This document shows, piece after piece, positions 62,520 through 64,000 of a stretch of 64,000 bases of DNA (position 1 is its first letter; each line of letters starts with the position of its first letter). The translations under genes and the position numbers were made by a program. The notes under the pieces were generated by a model. It saw only the letters and a list, made by a program, of their open reading frames with translations, did not search any database and was not told the origin of the DNA. Source of the DNA: Deltaproteobacteria bacterium (lineage in GTDB: Bacteria; Desulfobacterota; Desulfarculia; Adiutricales; JAFDHD01); assembly GCA_019308995.1 (NCBI GenBank), contig JAFDHD010000007.1:1-64000 (forward strand). Reading direction: 5' to 3'.

Positions 62520-62537
62520 TTGTTAATTTTTTAACAA
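62520..62537 (-). promoter_or_regulatory. CRP/FNR-type palindrome upstream of the DsrD-like gene
   Basis: TTGTTA-N6-TAACAA, a perfect 18-base inverted repeat, ending five bases upstream of the -35 box and centred near -50. The form matches the general CRP/FNR/HcpR site (TTGTnA-N6-TnACAA). Which regulator binds is not shown. Confidence 0.55.
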
Positions 62538-62590
62538 AATACGAAAAAAATGTAACGGCTTGTAAATATTTTCAACACCGCAAAACGGCT

Positions 62591-63310
62591 TTATAATTTA
62601 CCCATTCGCTCCAGGTGCTCCCGGATAAATCCGGCTTCTTTTTCCTTGCCCAGGCGCAAATAGATGTCATGGGCCATCTCCAGATAAGGTACAGCCTTTC
62701 CAGGATCATCCTGGCGTTCATAAACATCGGCCAGGCCGACCAGCCCCAGGGCCATGCGGTCTAAATCGCCAAGTTTCTCTGCCAGGGTAATCAGCTCCCG
62801 GTAGGAAGCCTCCACATCCGCCGCCGCCCCCTTGGCTTTATACAGGGGGATGATCTTTTCCAGGAAATAAATGGCCCCGACCTTGTCATCATCCTTCTGG
62901 CAGAGATCAAGCCCTTTGAGGGCATGATCGAGCGCTTCATCCCAATTTTCCCTCTTTACCACCAGGTCGGCCATTCGATCTAGAACCCAGGCCTGCCCTT
63001 GAGGCAGACCCATATCCTGATATATTTTCAAAGATTCCCGGAATAACTCTTCTGCGCTGTCAACCTTTTCCTGCCTCAAGGCCAGATCACCTAAATCAAT
63101 CAAGGACCGAGCCAGATCTTCTGGCTGACCGCTTTCGCGGCAGAGCTGAGCGCATTGACTCAGAAACTCTTCGGCTGCGTCATAGACCTTTTCATCGAGG
63201 TAGATGCGGCCGATTTCATGGAGCGCCCTGGCCTCGGCCACGCGATCTCCTTCAGCCCGGGCAAAATCAAGGTCGTCTTGGAGCTGCTCCATCTGTTCGA
63301 GCCGATCCAC
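62591..63310 (-). CDS. Tetratricopeptide repeat protein
   Basis: A 239-residue all-helical cytoplasmic protein made of TPR units of the 40-residue type (ARALHEIGRIYLDEKVYDAAEEFLSQ, ARSLIDLGDLALRQEKVDSAEELFRESL, GLVGLADVYERQDDPGKAVPYLEMA). TPR proteins mediate protein contacts. The frame starts at GTG 63310, 13 bases after the next TPR gene. No partner is evident other than its neighbour and the dsr genes downstream. Confidence 0.82.
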   Translation of the reverse strand: MDRLEQMEQLQDDLDFARAEGDRVAEARALHEIGRIYLDEKVYDAAEEFLSQCAQLCRESGQPEDLARSLIDLGDLALRQEKVDSAEELFRESLKIYQDMGLPQGQAWVLDRMADLVVKRENWDEALDHALKGLDLCQKDDDKVGAIYFLEKIIPLYKAKGAAADVEASYRELITLAEKLGDLDRMALGLVGLADVYERQDDPGKAVPYLEMAHDIYLRLGKEKEAGFIREHLERMGKL

Positions 63311-63323
63311 AGGCCTTGCCTCT

Positions 63324-63953
63324 CTAACCCCGCGCGGCTTCTATTTTCCGGCCGACTTCAGGATCAACCGGATATTTCAGGCGCACCGCCTGGCGGTAAT
63401 GCTCGGAAGCCTTGTTCGGGTCTCCTTTTTCCAGATAGGCCAGGGCCAGGTTGTAATGGGCCAAGGCGAAGTTATCGTCCTTTTCAAGGATCTTTTCATA
63501 CCGGGCAATGACCCCATCCAGGTCCCCCTGCCGCTCCAGGACGCGCGCCAGAGACAGCTGCGCCGGAATCAACTCCGGATCTAATTCAATGGCCTTCTCA
63601 AAGGCCTGAGCCGATTCTTCAAGGCGATCCTGGAGCATCCGGGCAAAACCGATGTTGTTATATGCCAGGATGGCTCGCGGATTGATAGCCAGCGCCTTCT
63701 CATTTTCAGCAATGGCTTCATCCAGCTTCTTTTGCTTGAGATAGAGACCTCCCAGGTTGATATGGGCCTCAACCATATCAGGGTCCAGTTCCAGGGCCAT
63801 TTTGAATGCAAATTCAGCGTCTTCGATCTGGCCTTTCTGCATAAAGGCCAAACCCAGATTATAATGAGCGGTTGGGTTTCGGGGTCTGGCCCCGATAAAC
63901 TGCTTGAGACGGTCAATCAGACCCTCCAGTTTAATTTGCTCGTCAAATGTCAT
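63324..63953 (-). CDS. Tetratricopeptide repeat protein
   Basis: A 209-residue protein with about five 34-residue TPRs, regular and close to consensus (PTAHYNLGLAFMQKGQIEDAEFAFKMALELDPDM and similar, the fifth ending KASEHYRQAVRLKYP). No signal peptide or other domain. ATG 63953 follows AAGGAG. It is first gene of a two-gene TPR unit. Function unknown. Confidence 0.85.
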   Translation of the reverse strand: MTFDEQIKLEGLIDRLKQFIGARPRNPTAHYNLGLAFMQKGQIEDAEFAFKMALELDPDMVEAHINLGGLYLKQKKLDEAIAENEKALAINPRAILAYNNIGFARMLQDRLEESAQAFEKAIELDPELIPAQLSLARVLERQGDLDGVIARYEKILEKDDNFALAHYNLALAYLEKGDPNKASEHYRQAVRLKYPVDPEVGRKIEAARG

Positions 63954-64000
63954 GGTTGCTCCTTAAAAACCACGTCAGTATTAATTGCGCATTTGAATGG

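Overview
The window is from a sulfate-reducing bacterium of the deltaproteobacterial type (phylum Desulfobacterota). It carries almost the whole dissimilatory sulfate-reduction electron pathway: qmoABC, aprBA, dsrABD, dsrN and dsrMKJOP. The housekeeping blocks (pdxJ-acpS-nnrDE-tsaE-lysC-cimA, phoH-pgpH-ybeY) fit the same group. Base composition is moderate and even by eye. No rRNA, tRNA, intact insertion sequence or prophage was seen. I cannot name a genus. sat, pyrophosphatase, dsrC and dsrT are not in the window.

Layout. 1-3.75 kb (minus): a D-aminoacylase-type amidohydrolase with a CBS-domain protein, then a Na+/H+ antiporter. 4.2-11 kb (plus): an ETF:quinone oxidoreductase followed by qmoABC, which has its own promoter and a structured leader. 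11.1-15 kb (minus): a SEC-C/HExxH protein, a zinc-ribbon protein, a strong terminator, and aprBA behind a long regulatory region. 15.8-20.6 kb (plus): a TauE/SafE exporter, a small membrane partner, and four genes that look like a phosphorelay (sensor kinase, receiver, kinase-like protein with a degenerate ATPase, receiver). 21-27.4 kb (plus): a B12/radical-SAM protein, then gnd, zwf and tkt. 27.5-31 kb: mltA, a HAD phosphatase and an unknown secreted protein.

31-49 kb is a long minus-strand housekeeping block: ahcY, metK, a truncated panD, panC, rsmA, tsaD, fbp, a ComEA-like protein, cimA, lysC, tsaE, nnrDE, acpS, pdxJ, ybeY, pgpH, phoH and yjbQ. 49.3-50.7 kb (plus) holds a CvpA-family gene and mazG. 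50.8-64 kb is again minus strand. Read in transcription order it runs: two TPR proteins; a small DsrD-like winged-helix protein; dsrA-dsrB-dsrD-dsrN-HEAT protein; an RsbRD_N-like protein; dsrM-K-J-O-P; and a two-cluster ferredoxin.

How it works together. QmoABC links the menaquinone pool to AprBA, which reduces APS to sulfite. DsrAB, with amidated siroheme from DsrN and the activator DsrD, reduces sulfite. DsrMKJOP connects quinol and periplasmic electrons to the DsrC trisulfide step. The ETF-QO next to qmo suggests that acyl-CoA oxidation feeds the same quinone pool. TauE may export sulfite or a related anion. The least explained parts are the second DsrD-like protein with its own promoter and a CRP/FNR-type palindrome, the palindromes at the qmo, apr and dsr promoters, the phosphorelay with no visible output domain, and the panD gene cut off at a repeated 35-bp sequence that looks like an insertion-element end.
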